Shown: piece after piece, positions 7,972 through 15,917 of the stretch
Layout of the letters: every line of letters begins with the position of its first letter
Numbering within the stretch: the first letter of the stretch is position 1
From: Pseudomonas sp. MWU13-2100
Lineage (GTDB): Bacteria > Pseudomonadota > Gammaproteobacteria > Pseudomonadales > Pseudomonadaceae
Assembly: GCF_023242365.1 (NCBI RefSeq)
Contig: NZ_JALLIX010000005.1
Span: 124,001 to 188,000, forward strand
Length of the DNA: 64,000 bases
Direction of reading: 5' to 3'
The notes under the pieces: model-generated
The model's input: the letters and a program-made list of their open reading frames with translations, nothing else
What the model was told of the DNA's origin: nothing
The model's database searches: none
Translations under genes and position numbers: made by a program

Positions 7972-8934
7972 ATGCCGGGAATCGAGGCCATGAACGAGCT
8001 GGACCGCTACCTGCAAGCGGCGACGCGGGACAACACCCGTCGCAGCTATCAGGCCGCCATAGAGCATTTCGAAGTGAGTTGGGGCGGCTTCCTGCCGGCC
8101 ACCAGCGACAGCGTGGTGCGCTACCTGATGGCCCATGCCGGAGTACTCTCGATCAATACGCTGAAGCTGCGGCTGTCAGCCCTGGCGCAATGGCACAACA
8201 GCCAGGGTTTCGCCGATCCGACCAAAGCACCGCTGGTGCGCAAGGTATTCAAGGGCATTCGCGCCCTGCACCCGGCACGGGAGAAACAAGCCGAACCGCT
8301 CCAGTTGCAGCACCTCGAGCAAGTTGTCGGCAGTCTCGATGCGCAAGCGACCCGGGCCCTGGCCGCCGATGATCGGCCGCTGCTGTTGCGTGCCCGGCGT
8401 GACAAGGCGCTGATCCTGCTGGGCTTCTGGCGGGGCTTTCGCAGCGACGAGCTCTGTCGCCTGGAGATCGAGCATGTCCGCGCCGTGGCAGGTGCAGGCA
8501 TGACGCTGTATCTGCCGCGCAGCAAAAGCGATCGCGACAACCTCGGTCAGACCTACCAGGCTCCGGCCTTGCAGCGCCTGTGTCCGGTGCAGGCTTATAT
8601 CGACTGGATCAACAGCGCCGCGCTGGTGCGCGGACCGGTGTTTCGCAGCATTGACCGCTGGGGGCATCTCCGTGAGGAGGGTTTGCACGTCAACAGCGTT
8701 ATCCCCTTGCTGCGCCAGGCCCTGGAGTGCGCCGGGATTGCCGCCGAACACTACACCAGCCATTCGTTGCGCCGTGGCTTCGCCACCTGGGCCCACCGCA
8801 GCGGCTGGGACCTGAAGTCGCTGATGAGTTATGTCGGCTGGAAGGACATGAAATCGGCTATGCGTTATATCGAGGCCAGCCCCTTTCCAGGCATGGGACT
8901 GATCATCGAAAAGCCGGTCGATCAGGGATCATAA
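7972..8934 (+). CDS. Tyrosine recombinase / integrase
   Basis: This site-specific recombinase has about 320 residues. The N-terminal SAM-like core-binding domain covers roughly residues 5-95 (NTRRSYQAAIEHFEVSW). The catalytic domain carries the first Arg in GFRSDELCRLE, the HSLRRGFATW box (His and second Arg) and the nucleophile Tyr in SAMRYIEAS. The position that is usually His in the second box is Trp (VGWKDMK), a known natural variant. Possible starts are a TTG at 7951, ATG 7972 and ATG 7990; 7972 is taken, but 7990 (MNELDRYL) has a better upstream GAGG. It diverges from the KfrA-like gene. No att sites, transposon ends or other mobile genes were found nearby, so it may be a resident recombinase. 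Confidence 0.85.
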   Translation: MPGIEAMNELDRYLQAATRDNTRRSYQAAIEHFEVSWGGFLPATSDSVVRYLMAHAGVLSINTLKLRLSALAQWHNSQGFADPTKAPLVRKVFKGIRALHPAREKQAEPLQLQHLEQVVGSLDAQATRALAADDRPLLLRARRDKALILLGFWRGFRSDELCRLEIEHVRAVAGAGMTLYLPRSKSDRDNLGQTYQAPALQRLCPVQAYIDWINSAALVRGPVFRSIDRWGHLREEGLHVNSVIPLLRQALECAGIAAEHYTSHSLRRGFATWAHRSGWDLKSLMSYVGWKDMKSAMRYIEASPFPGMGLIIEKPVDQGS

Positions 8935-8961
8935 GATTTCTTCTATCAATACTGTCTGCTC

Positions 8962-8998
8962 ATAGCGAAAACCAATCGCGAGCATCAGCTTTGCCAAT
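8962..8998 (+). promoter_or_regulatory. Candidate OxyR binding site upstream of ahpC
   Basis: Four tetramers, ATAG, CAAT, ATCA and CAAT, are each separated by exactly seven bases, reproducing the ATAG-N7-CTAT-N7-ATAG-N7-CTAT pattern with 12 of 16 positions matched. The site ends one base before the expected -35 position of a TAGGAT -10 box at 9022-9027, the usual geometry for OxyR activation. Confidence 0.55.
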
Positions 8999-9066
8999 GA
9001 GCCAGAACGCCGAAGAATGGCTAGGATTCTCCCATCAACTTCTTAACCCCTGACGGAGAGTCAACG

Positions 9067-9630
9067 ATGCCTATCATCAACAGCCAAGTTAAACCGTTCA
9101 AAGCAACCGCTTTCAAAAACGGCGAGTTCATCGACGTTTCGGACGCTGACCTGAAAGGCAAATGGTCGGTCGTGTTTTTCTACCCGGCCGACTTCACCTT
9201 CGTTTGCCCAACCGAACTGGAAGACTTGGCTGACAACTACGCCACATTCCAGAAACTGGGCGTTGAAATCTACAGCGTGTCGACCGACACCCACTTTGCC
9301 CACGCTGCCTGGCACAACACTTCGCCAGCCATCGGCAAAATCCAGTACACCATGATCGGCGACCCGACCCTGACCATTTCCCGCAACTTCGACGTCCTGA
9401 TCGAAGAAGCCGGCCTGGCCGACCGCGGTACTTTCGTGATCAACCCGCAAGGCCAGATCAAGATCGTCGAACTCAACGATGGCGGCGTAGGTCGTGACGC
9501 TTCCGAGCTGCTGCGCAAGATCAAGGCCGCTCAGTACGTTGCCGCTCACCCGGGCGAAGTCTGCCCAGCCAAGTGGAAAGAAGGCGAGGCTACCCTAGCC
9601 CCATCCCTGGACCTGGTCGGCAAGATCTAA
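9067..9630 (+). CDS. ahpC: Alkyl hydroperoxide reductase subunit C (peroxiredoxin)
   Basis: This typical 2-Cys peroxiredoxin has 187 residues, the normal length. It reduces H2O2 and organic peroxides in the cytoplasm and is recycled by AhpF. The peroxidatic Cys is residue 47 in DFTFVCPTE and the resolving Cys is residue 166 in GEVCPAKW. A strong GGAGAG ribosome site lies 7 bases before the ATG at 9067. A likely OxyR site lies upstream and a terminator follows before ahpF, which would explain a higher AhpC than AhpF level. Codon use is that of a highly expressed gene. Confidence 0.97.
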   Translation: MPIINSQVKPFKATAFKNGEFIDVSDADLKGKWSVVFFYPADFTFVCPTELEDLADNYATFQKLGVEIYSVSTDTHFAHAAWHNTSPAIGKIQYTMIGDPTLTISRNFDVLIEEAGLADRGTFVINPQGQIKIVELNDGGVGRDASELLRKIKAAQYVAAHPGEVCPAKWKEGEATLAPSLDLVGKI

Positions 9631-9689
9631 GTCCGTGAGTGATTCAAGGGCGGTCATCCGCACCTCATAAGTCAGCCGCACCGCCCCAT

Positions 9690-9718
9690 AACGCCCGGGT
9701 GGTAATCACCTGGGCGTT
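9690..9718 (+). terminator. Rho-independent terminator between ahpC and ahpF
   Basis: A 12-bp stem, AACGCCCGGGTG paired with CACCTGGGCGTT (one G-T pair), has a five-base loop and is followed by GTTATTTCT. It probably acts as a partial terminator, setting the ahpC to ahpF ratio. Confidence 0.75.
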
Positions 9719-9755
9719 GTTATTTCTACAGTACTGAAAAAGGGAAATCGCCCGC

Positions 9756-11321
9756 ATGTTGGACGCCAATCTTAAAGCCCAGTTGAAGTCGTACCTGGAA
9801 CGGGTTACGCAACCGATCGAGATCGTCGCCTCCCTTGATGACGGCGCGAAATCTCAGGAGATGCTCGCACTGCTCGAGGAAGTCGCCAGTCTTTCCACCC
9901 ATATCACCTTGTTGGACAACGGTACCGATGGGCGCAAGCCGTCGTTCTCGTTGAATCGCCCGGGAGCCGATATCAGCCTGCGTTTCGCCGGCATCCCCAT
10001 GGGTCACGAATTCACTTCGCTGGTGCTGGCCCTGCTGCAAGTCGGCGGCCACCCTTCGAAAGCCAGTGTCGAAGTAATCGAACAGATCCGCTCGCTCAAG
10101 GGTGAGTTCAACTTCGAGACTTATTTCTCGCTGTCCTGCCAGAACTGCCCGGACGTGGTCCAGGCGTTGAACCTGATGGCGGTGCTGAACCCGAACATCC
10201 GTCACGTCGCCATCGACGGTGCGTTGTTCCAGGATGAAGTCAGCGATCGCAAGATCATGGCCGTGCCAAGTGTCTACCTCAACGGTGTGAACTTTGGCCA
10301 GGGCCGTATGGGCCTCGAGGAAATCCTCGGCAAGCTCGACACCGGTGCCATTGAGAAACAAGCGGAAAAAATCAGCGCCAAGGACGCCTTCGATGTGCTG
10401 GTGGTCGGCGGTGGCCCAGCCGGTGCGGCAGCGGCGATCTATGCGGCACGCAAGGGTATTCGCACCGGTGTCGCGGCGGAGCGTTTCGGTGGCCAGGTGC
10501 TGGACACCATGGCAATCGAGAACTTTATCTCGGTCCAGGAAACCGAAGGACCGAAACTGGCCAGCGCCCTGGAAGAGCATGTCCGCCAGTACGATGTCGA
10601 TATCATGAACCTGCAGCGCGCCAGTGCCCTGGTGCCGGCGAAGAATGCCGGCGGGCTGCACGAAGTGCGCTTTGAAAGCGGTGCCAGTCTCAAGGCCAGG
10701 ACCGTGATCCTCGCCACCGGCGCCCGCTGGCGCGAAATGGGCGTGCCGGGCGAGCAGGAATACAAGGCCAAGGGCGTGTGCTTCTGCCCACACTGTGACG
10801 GCCCGCTATTCAAGGGTAAGCGTGTTGCGGTGATCGGCGGCGGCAACTCCGGTGTCGAGGCGGCCATCGACCTGGCCGGTATCGTCAGCCATGTGACGCT
10901 GTTGGAGTTCGACAGCAAGCTGCGCGCCGATGCCGTGCTGCAACGCAAGCTGCATAGCCTGCCGAACGTCAAGGTCGTAACCAGCGCGTTGACCAGCGAA
11001 GTCAAGGGCGATGGGCAGAAGGTCACCGGCCTGGTCTACAAGGACCGCGATTCGGCTGAGTTCCACACCGTCGACCTGGAAGGCATCTTTGTGCAGATCG
11101 GCCTGTTGCCGAACACCGACTGGCTCAAGGGCAGCGTCGAGCTGTCGCCGCGCGGCGAGATCATCGTCGATGCCCGTGGTGAAACCTCGTTGCCTGGCAT
11201 TTTCGCGGCCGGTGACGTCACCACGGTGCCGTACAAGCAGATCGTGATCGCGGTGGGCGAGGGGGCCAAGGCTTCGCTGAGTGCTTTCGACCACCTGATC
11301 CGTACCTCCGCGCCGGCTTGA
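9756..11321 (+). CDS. ahpF: Alkyl hydroperoxide reductase subunit F
   Basis: This 521-residue flavoprotein disulfide reductase uses NADH to reduce AhpC. The N-terminal tandem thioredoxin-like domain carries its redox pair in SCQNCPDV (around residue 130). The thioredoxin-reductase-like part has an FAD motif [17 protein letters not shown], the active CxxC in CFCPHCDGP (around residue 347), an NADH-binding [10 protein letters not shown] and a C-terminal GIFAAGDVT. Length is as expected for AhpF. It follows ahpC after the terminator at 9690. Confidence 0.97.
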   Translation: MLDANLKAQLKSYLERVTQPIEIVASLDDGAKSQEMLALLEEVASLSTHITLLDNGTDGRKPSFSLNRPGADISLRFAGIPMGHEFTSLVLALLQVGGHPSKASVEVIEQIRSLKGEFNFETYFSLSCQNCPDVVQALNLMAVLNPNIRHVAIDGALFQDEVSDRKIMAVPSVYLNGVNFGQGRMGLEEILGKLDTGAIEKQAEKISAKDAFDVLVVGGGPAGAAAAIYAARKGIRTGVAAERFGGQVLDTMAIENFISVQETEGPKLASALEEHVRQYDVDIMNLQRASALVPAKNAGGLHEVRFESGASLKARTVILATGARWREMGVPGEQEYKAKGVCFCPHCDGPLFKGKRVAVIGGGNSGVEAAIDLAGIVSHVTLLEFDSKLRADAVLQRKLHSLPNVKVVTSALTSEVKGDGQKVTGLVYKDRDSAEFHTVDLEGIFVQIGLLPNTDWLKGSVELSPRGEIIVDARGETSLPGIFAAGDVTTVPYKQIVIAVGEGAKASLSAFDHLIRTSAPA

Positions 11322-11336
11322 AATACGCAGGCATTG

Positions 11337-11410
11337 TCGGAGCGGAGCTTGCCCGCGAAGAGGCCCTTAAGACCGCTAAAAGCTTCGCGGGCAAGCTCCG
11401 CTCCCACAGG
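11337..11410. repeat. REP-type palindrome after ahpF
   Basis: This class-A unit has arms GGAGCGGAGCTTGCCCGCGA and a mirrored TCGCGGGCAAGCTCCGCTCC, separated by about 30 bases. It is one of the best-conserved copies in the window. Confidence 0.85.
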
Positions 11411-11440
11411 TTCGGTGATGCCTGAAGTTCGTAGAAAAAA

Positions 11441-11467
11441 GCCCCATGAATCCTCGATTCATGGGGC
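11441..11467. terminator. Bidirectional terminator between ahpF and gloA
   Basis: A perfect 12-bp stem, GCCCCATGAATC / GATTCATGGGGC, has a three-base loop. It is flanked by AAAAAA on the left and TCTTTCTTT on the right, so it can terminate both convergent genes. Confidence 0.9.
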
Positions 11468-11487
11468 TCTTTCTTTACCGGGCGCTA

Positions 11488-12018
11488 TCAGGCGTCTTGC
11501 AGCGGTGCCGGCTGGATGATTTCCACCCAGTAGGCGTCCGGGTCCTTCACAAAGGCCAGGCTCTTCATGCGACCGTCGGTCAGGCGTTTCTGAAACTCGA
11601 CGCCCAGTTCTTCAAAGCGCGCGCAGGCAGCACGAATGTCCGGCACCGAGATACAGATATGGCCGAAGCCCCGTGGGTCGGTATTGCCGTTGTGGTAGGT
11701 AAAGTCGGGATCGCTTTCAGTGCCATGGTTATGGGTCAGTTCCAGGATGCCGGGAATCGACTTCATCCATTGGGTCCGCTCGGCGGCGTCGGCAGGGATC
11801 TGCGCCTTGTCCACCAGGGCGAGGAAATACAGGCTGAATTCCGCTTCCGGAAAATCACGTTTCTCCACCAGGGAGAAACCCAGTACACGGGTGTAGAAGT
11901 CCAGGGACTTGGTGGCGTCCTTGACCCGCAGCATGGTGTGGTTGAACACGAAGCCCTGGGTGGCAGTGTCGGGTTGGGCGGTGACGCCGGGAAAGGTGTT
12001 CAGGTCTTGCAGGCTCAT
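11488..12018 (-). CDS. gloA: Lactoylglutathione lyase (glyoxalase I)
   Basis: This 176-residue metalloenzyme of the vicinal-oxygen-chelate superfamily isomerises the methylglyoxal-glutathione hemithioacetal to S-lactoylglutathione. Metal ligands are visible as His in [10 protein letters not shown], Glu in [11 protein letters not shown], His in [11 protein letters not shown] and Glu in YWVEIIQPA. The length and the insertion around residues 95-120 fit the longer zinc-type GloA of pseudomonads. The start at ATG 12018 ([11 protein letters not shown]) matches the usual N-terminus; an upstream in-frame ATG at 12057 is ignored. Convergent with ahpF. Confidence 0.95.
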   Translation of the reverse strand: MSLQDLNTFPGVTAQPDTATQGFVFNHTMLRVKDATKSLDFYTRVLGFSLVEKRDFPEAEFSLYFLALVDKAQIPADAAERTQWMKSIPGILELTHNHGTESDPDFTYHNGNTDPRGFGHICISVPDIRAACARFEELGVEFQKRLTDGRMKSLAFVKDPDAYWVEIIQPAPLQDA

Positions 12019-12249
12019 GGGCTCTCCGCAAAGCAGGTGAAAAAATCGGGCGATCATGGACGCGGCAGGCAGACTCGCCGATTCCGATCCTGTGGGGCTG
12101 GATCATACTGAACCGGGGGCGCAGGCGCCAAATTCGGACGGGATGTATTCTAGCCTTGAGCACAAGCAAACCGGGTAATAGCGGGCTATTTCAGTTTTGT
12201 CGGAAAGTTATAGAGAAGTGTATAAAGCGTGCCGGAGAGGCATAAAGAA

Positions 12250-12265
12250 GCCCGCCGAAGCGGGC
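12250..12265 (-). terminator. Orphan terminator-like hairpin on the minus strand
   Basis: A GCCCGC-TTCG-GCGGGC stem with a stable UUCG-type loop, read on the minus strand, is followed by TTCTTTATG. No coding gene on that strand ends just before it. Confidence 0.55.
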
Positions 12266-12582
12266 ATGGGGCGCTAATCCTTTAGCAGCTTTCATCCTGT
12301 AAGAATCGATGTGAAAAAAGTGTGAAGGGTGTGAACAAGCTGTATCTCATCCGACAGGCGTAGTTGAGCGCAGGTTTTTGCACGAGTCGCTGTGAGAAAT
12401 TTTTTACAAGCAATTAATGTCCAGGTCCCGGTATAACGGGCAGAGCGTCGTTTTTGAGTTCTGCATTCCCGACGTTTATCGCCGAGCGGGAACTCTTGGC
12501 CGAAAGGATTGTCGTCGCCATGAGCGATATTCAAGTTATTGTCGCGGCCATGAGGCGTGGCTTTGTGGCTCCTGACGATCAG

Positions 12583-12610
12583 AAAAAAGCCCTGCCTGAG
12601 CAGGGCTTTT
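12583..12610 (-). terminator. Terminator of the mvaU-like gene
   Basis: The GCCCTGC / GCAGGGC stem with a CTGA loop has A6 on its left side, giving a U-tract when transcribed on the minus strand. It lies about 20 bases after the stop codon at 12627. Confidence 0.85.
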
Positions 12611-12626
12611 GCGTTGAGGCGTAAAG

Positions 12627-12983
12627 TCAGCCACGCAACCAGGAATCCACGGTTGCGGCACCGAATTGTTCTTTCCAGGCTTTGAGGCCGCGGTGATTGC
12701 CGCCCTTGGTCTCGATCAGCTCACCGGTATGGGGGTTCTGGTAGACCTTGACCACGCGGGCGCGCCGCTGCTTGGGCGCTGCGGCACCAAACCGGCCTGG
12801 GTTGGGGTCGAGGATCGCGATGATGTCGCGCAAGCTCTTATCATAGGCCTTCATCAGGCCCTTGAGTTTTTCCTCGAACTCGATTTCTTTTTTGAGTCCC
12901 GCATCGTTCTTCAGGGCCTCCAGCTGGGCGAGTTGCGCTTTAAGGGCTTGTTCTGCGGCACGAAATTCGGCGAGTTTGGACAA
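12627..12983 (-). CDS. mvaU: H-NS-like nucleoid protein of the MvaT/MvaU family
   Basis: This xenogeneic silencer of pseudomonads has 118 residues. Residues 1-60 form the coiled-coil oligomerisation region (FRAAEQALKAQLAQLEALKN, then KKEIEFEEKLKGLM), and the C-terminal half is the AT-hook-like DNA-binding domain (YQNPHTGELIETKGGNHRGLKAW). The start is taken as TTG 12983, giving MSKLAEFRAAEQ, because a GGAG lies eight bases upstream and this is the usual N-terminus of the family. The alternative GTG at 12998 would place the Shine-Dalgarno inside the gene. The protein binds AT-rich DNA and represses acquired genes. Paralogue naming (mvaT, mvaU or mvaV) is uncertain. Confidence 0.88.
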   Translation of the reverse strand: MSKLAEFRAAEQALKAQLAQLEALKNDAGLKKEIEFEEKLKGLMKAYDKSLRDIIAILDPNPGRFGAAAPKQRRARVVKVYQNPHTGELIETKGGNHRGLKAWKEQFGAATVDSWLRG

Positions 12984-13226
12984 GATGTTTATCTCCACGA
13001 GTTGTATTCGGCTGCCATCTACCTAAAACAAAACGACAAGCCAATGCTTGCAACGGCTTTCGTCACGCGTATGCACCTGGGTGTGGCAGTGCGGAAAGTT
13101 ACTTATAAGTCTGGGGGGCTTCCTGTCAATTTACTGCTGGCATGAAAAAGTGTAGTAGTTATCAGGCCAAGAGTAAATAACGCACGTTAGACGTTGAAGC
13201 AATACCGTTAGACAAGTGTCGCTGAC

Positions 13227-14798
13227 TTATTCTGACAGCGCGACTTTATCCTCTTGCGCGCTGACCTGCCGTTTGAAATTGTTAAGAAAATCCTCCGCCG
13301 GCAATGGTTTGCCAAACAAGTAGCCCTGGAGGAATCCAACGCCCCGAGAGGTCAGGTAGTCGCGCTGTGCTGGCGTTTCGACACCTTCGGCGACGATGCC
13401 CAGTTCGAGCTTGGCGCTCAATTCGATAATGCTGTCCAGGATATGCCCGGACAACGCATCGGCGCCGATCATGGCCACGAAGCTCTGGTCGATTTTCAGG
13501 TAATCGACATTGAACTGGCGCAAATAACTGAGGCTTGAATGCCCGGTGCCGAAGTCGTCAATGGCAATCATCACGCCCATGTCGCGCAACGCGGCGAACA
13601 ATTGCTGGGCAACGGCACTGGGTTCGATCAGTTCCCGTTCCGTCAACTCCAGTACCAGGCGCACCTGGCCAGGGCTAAAGGCTTTGATAAAGTCGCGGCA
13701 GTCGTCCAGCAGTTCGAGGTCCTGGCAATGTCGGGCGGTGATATTCACCCCCACGTGAAAACCGGGCTCAAAGGTCGCTGCATGGGGGGCGAGCAAGGTG
13801 GCAGTCTGTTGCAGCAATGAACGGGTCATTGGCACGATCAGGCCGGAGTCTTCCGCCAGGGGTATGAACAGATCCGGACGCACCAGGCCCTCACGGGGAT
13901 GCTGCCAGCGCATCAGTACCTCCGCTCCGGCCCATTGCTGGGTCTCGCTGCGCACCACCGGCTGGAAATAAGGAATGAATTCACGGGCTTCGAGGGCTCG
14001 CCGGAGCTCGTGGGTCGGTGCGTTGGAACGCTTCTGCAACCAGCGCGCGGTGGCCCCGGCCAGCACCCCGAACACCAGCAGCAGCGCGATCAGGGCCGAA
14101 TACTCCTTGCCGACGTAACGCCAGGCCTCTCCCGCCGGGAAGCCGGAGCTGACGCTGAAGGGGAAGCGAGTGGAGGACAGGTTCGCCTGTCCGACGGTAA
14201 ACCCGGGTGCCTCGCCCTCGCGGACCTGGCCCTCGCCGGAGATCCAGACATTGCCGACCTGCAGGCGCAAGCCGGCTTCACGTCCGATCAGGCGCAGGAT
14301 ATTGGCCAGGTGATAACCGTCGATGCTGACCATGGCGGCACCTTTGCCGTCCTGCAGGCGGTAGACCAGTAGCGAGGACTTGGGCGTGACCGGATTGCCG
14401 TTCATCAGCCAGAGCGTACCGTCGACATAGTCGGCCGGGTTGACCGCTTCCTGATAAGGCCCGAACAATGAGGTGCAATACAGGTTGTTGTTCCAGGCCA
14501 GGTTCGCGGCCCGGACAAAGGGCTGCCTAGTGACCTGCTCGCGCAGGGCCAGCTTGACCTCGTCGCAGGGCTGACCGGCCAGGGGCAGGATGATATTGGC
14601 GGACTCGGCGGCATTGTCGAGCATCAGGTCGAACTGCTTCAGGGCCTCGCCGGCGGTTTTTTCGGCGTCCTGGCTCAAGGTCTGACCGGCTTGCCAATGC
14701 AGGATGACAAGCCCGGAGAGAATCGGCAGCAGGCCGATCAACAGGCTCAAGGCGTAACGGGCGATCCAGGAGCGGGAACCTTTGGCGGTCAATGGCAT
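13227..14798 (-). CDS. Membrane c-di-GMP phosphodiesterase with CSS sensor and EAL domain
   Basis: This 523-residue protein has an N-terminal membrane helix (ALSLLIGLLPILSGLVILHW), a periplasmic CSS-motif domain with two cysteines (GQPCDEV and YCTSLFG), a second helix (ALIALLLVFGVLAGATA) and a C-terminal EAL domain. The EAL core reads AEVLMRWQHP. The metal and catalytic residues are present: NITARHCQDL, ELTERE, DDFGTGHSSLSYL, LKIDQSFV and VAEGVET, so the enzyme should be active. In CSS-EAL proteins of E. coli the cysteine pair controls activity through DsbA/DsbB. The ATG at 14798 is chosen because the upstream 17 codons (to 14849) are poor and overlap the REP zone. It may lower c-di-GMP and so affect the Pel system. 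Confidence 0.9.
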   Translation of the reverse strand: MPLTAKGSRSWIARYALSLLIGLLPILSGLVILHWQAGQTLSQDAEKTAGEALKQFDLMLDNAAESANIILPLAGQPCDEVKLALREQVTRQPFVRAANLAWNNNLYCTSLFGPYQEAVNPADYVDGTLWLMNGNPVTPKSSLLVYRLQDGKGAAMVSIDGYHLANILRLIGREAGLRLQVGNVWISGEGQVREGEAPGFTVGQANLSSTRFPFSVSSGFPAGEAWRYVGKEYSALIALLLVFGVLAGATARWLQKRSNAPTHELRRALEAREFIPYFQPVVRSETQQWAGAEVLMRWQHPREGLVRPDLFIPLAEDSGLIVPMTRSLLQQTATLLAPHAATFEPGFHVGVNITARHCQDLELLDDCRDFIKAFSPGQVRLVLELTERELIEPSAVAQQLFAALRDMGVMIAIDDFGTGHSSLSYLRQFNVDYLKIDQSFVAMIGADALSGHILDSIIELSAKLELGIVAEGVETPAQRDYLTSRGVGFLQGYLFGKPLPAEDFLNNFKRQVSAQEDKVALSE

Positions 14799-14853
14799 TG
14801 AAGGAAACCTGTAGGGGCAAGGGCGCCTGGAAGCGCAATGCTGACGCATACCT

Positions 14854-14942
14854 TGTGGGAGCAGGATTTACCGGAACGCCGGACCGCCGCGAAGAGTCCC
14901 TGGAGGCTGCTAAAAGCTTCACGGCGGTCCGGCGTTCCGACA
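14854..14942. repeat. REP-like element with a long near-perfect inverted repeat
   Basis: The arms at 14872-14894 and 14917-14939 pair over about 22 bases (CGGAACGCCGGACCGCCG and its complement) with one mismatch. It is a diverged class-A REP pair in which both arms share the CGCCG-CACCGCCG variant seen also at 36202. Confidence 0.75.
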
Positions 14943-14957
14943 AGCACCGCACACAGA

Positions 14958-15830
14958 CTATCTATATTCGAATCGACTGGCCAGATCGATAAAGGCCTGG
15001 GTCGCCGGAGAGACCTGGCGCCGGTCGAGCACGGCGATACCGATCTGGCGTATGACCCGTGGCGACAACGGTCGGCTGACGTAGCCGGGGGTCGGGTGTT
15101 CCGGCAGGGATTGTTCGGCCACCACGCTCACGCCTTCGCCGCGGGCGACGGTCGCCAGGGTGCTGAGCAGTTGCGCGGTACGGTAGCGGATATCCGGGAC
15201 CAGGCGCTGGGCGGCGAACAGTTGCGACACCAGTTCCCCGGAGCCGGCGCCGGTGAGGATGAACGGGTCCTGGCACAACGCCTTGAGCTCGATGGCCGAC
15301 TGCTCGCACAACGGGTGGCCGACAGGGAGCAGGGCGACCATCTGGTCTTCCACCAGGGCAAAGGTGTCGAAGCGCTCCTGCGGCAGTACCACGAAACCCA
15401 CGTCGATCCGCCGCTCCTCCAGCCATTGCAGTACCTGTCGATCGGGACCCTCGTCGACCTGCACCTGGATACCCGGATGTGCCAGCCGGTAACGGGCCAG
15501 CAGCGCCGGTAGCAGCTTGGTCGAGGAGGTCGGCCCGAAAGAGCCGATGCGCAGGGTGCCGCGTTTCATGCCTCGGGCATCGGCGGCTTCCTGGCGCAAG
15601 GTGTCCGCCAGGCCGAGCATGGCCCGCGCCCGTTGCAGCAATTGCGCGCCGATATCCGTCAGCTCCACCTGGCCCTGGTGCCGGCGCAGCAACTCGACGC
15701 CCAGCTCCTGCTCCAGTCCCTTGAGGGCATGGGACACCGCCGACTGGCTGATCCCCAGGCGCAAGGCCGCACTGGTAAAACCGCGCAGTTCGGCCACCAG
15801 GGAAAATACTTCCAGTTGGGTCAGGGTCAT
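14958..15830 (-). CDS. LysR-family transcriptional regulator
   Basis: This protein has 290 residues. The N-terminal winged helix-turn-helix spans residues 1-60 (LEVFSLVAELRGFTSAALRL, then SQSAVSHALKGLEQELG), followed by a periplasmic-binding-fold effector domain (GTLRIGSFGPTSSTKLLPAL, VVLPQERFDT). It diverges from the DMT transporter at 15918 with 87 bases between the starts, so it very likely controls that exporter and itself. A dyad sits immediately upstream of its ATG at 15830. The ligand is unknown. Confidence 0.92.
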   Translation of the reverse strand: MTLTQLEVFSLVAELRGFTSAALRLGISQSAVSHALKGLEQELGVELLRRHQGQVELTDIGAQLLQRARAMLGLADTLRQEAADARGMKRGTLRIGSFGPTSSTKLLPALLARYRLAHPGIQVQVDEGPDRQVLQWLEERRIDVGFVVLPQERFDTFALVEDQMVALLPVGHPLCEQSAIELKALCQDPFILTGAGSGELVSQLFAAQRLVPDIRYRTAQLLSTLATVARGEGVSVVAEQSLPEHPTPGYVSRPLSPRVIRQIGIAVLDRRQVSPATQAFIDLASRFEYR

Positions 15831-15838
15831 GAGTTTTT

Positions 15839-15856
15839 ACTCATTTTACGATGAGT
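15839..15856. promoter_or_regulatory. Dyad between the LysR regulator and the DMT transporter
   Basis: ACTCAT-N6-ATGAGT is a perfect dyad in the divergent intergenic space, nine bases from the LysR start. It is a plausible LysR-type operator, though it does not match the T-N11-A rule exactly. Confidence 0.4.
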
Positions 15857-15917
15857 CGACATAAATAAAATAATGTGGCCAGTTTGACAACGTCCTTCTC
15901 GATCCGCAGGAAAAACC

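Larger units (their letters stand above)
12019..12626. other. Intergenic region between gloA and the mvaU-like gene
   Basis: This stretch of 608 bases has no firm gene. It holds a hairpin at 12250-12265 that would terminate minus-strand transcription (tail TTCTTTA) but has no coding gene before it, and the mvaU-like terminator at 12583-12610. A 34-residue reading frame starts at ATG 12520 on the plus strand, but it runs through that terminator and so is doubtful. The minus-strand stretch 12266-12500 could encode a small RNA. Confidence 0.4.

Noticed and set aside
6841..8934. Genomic island or prophage around the integrase
   Set aside because: No tRNA gene, direct-repeat att sites or phage genes were found on either side; flanking genes are core genes.
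12292..12534. An 80-codon minus-strand frame between gloA and the mvaU-like gene
   Set aside because: Composition (many Thr, Cys, Arg, His) and codon use do not look coding. The strand is better explained as untranslated, possibly a small RNA.
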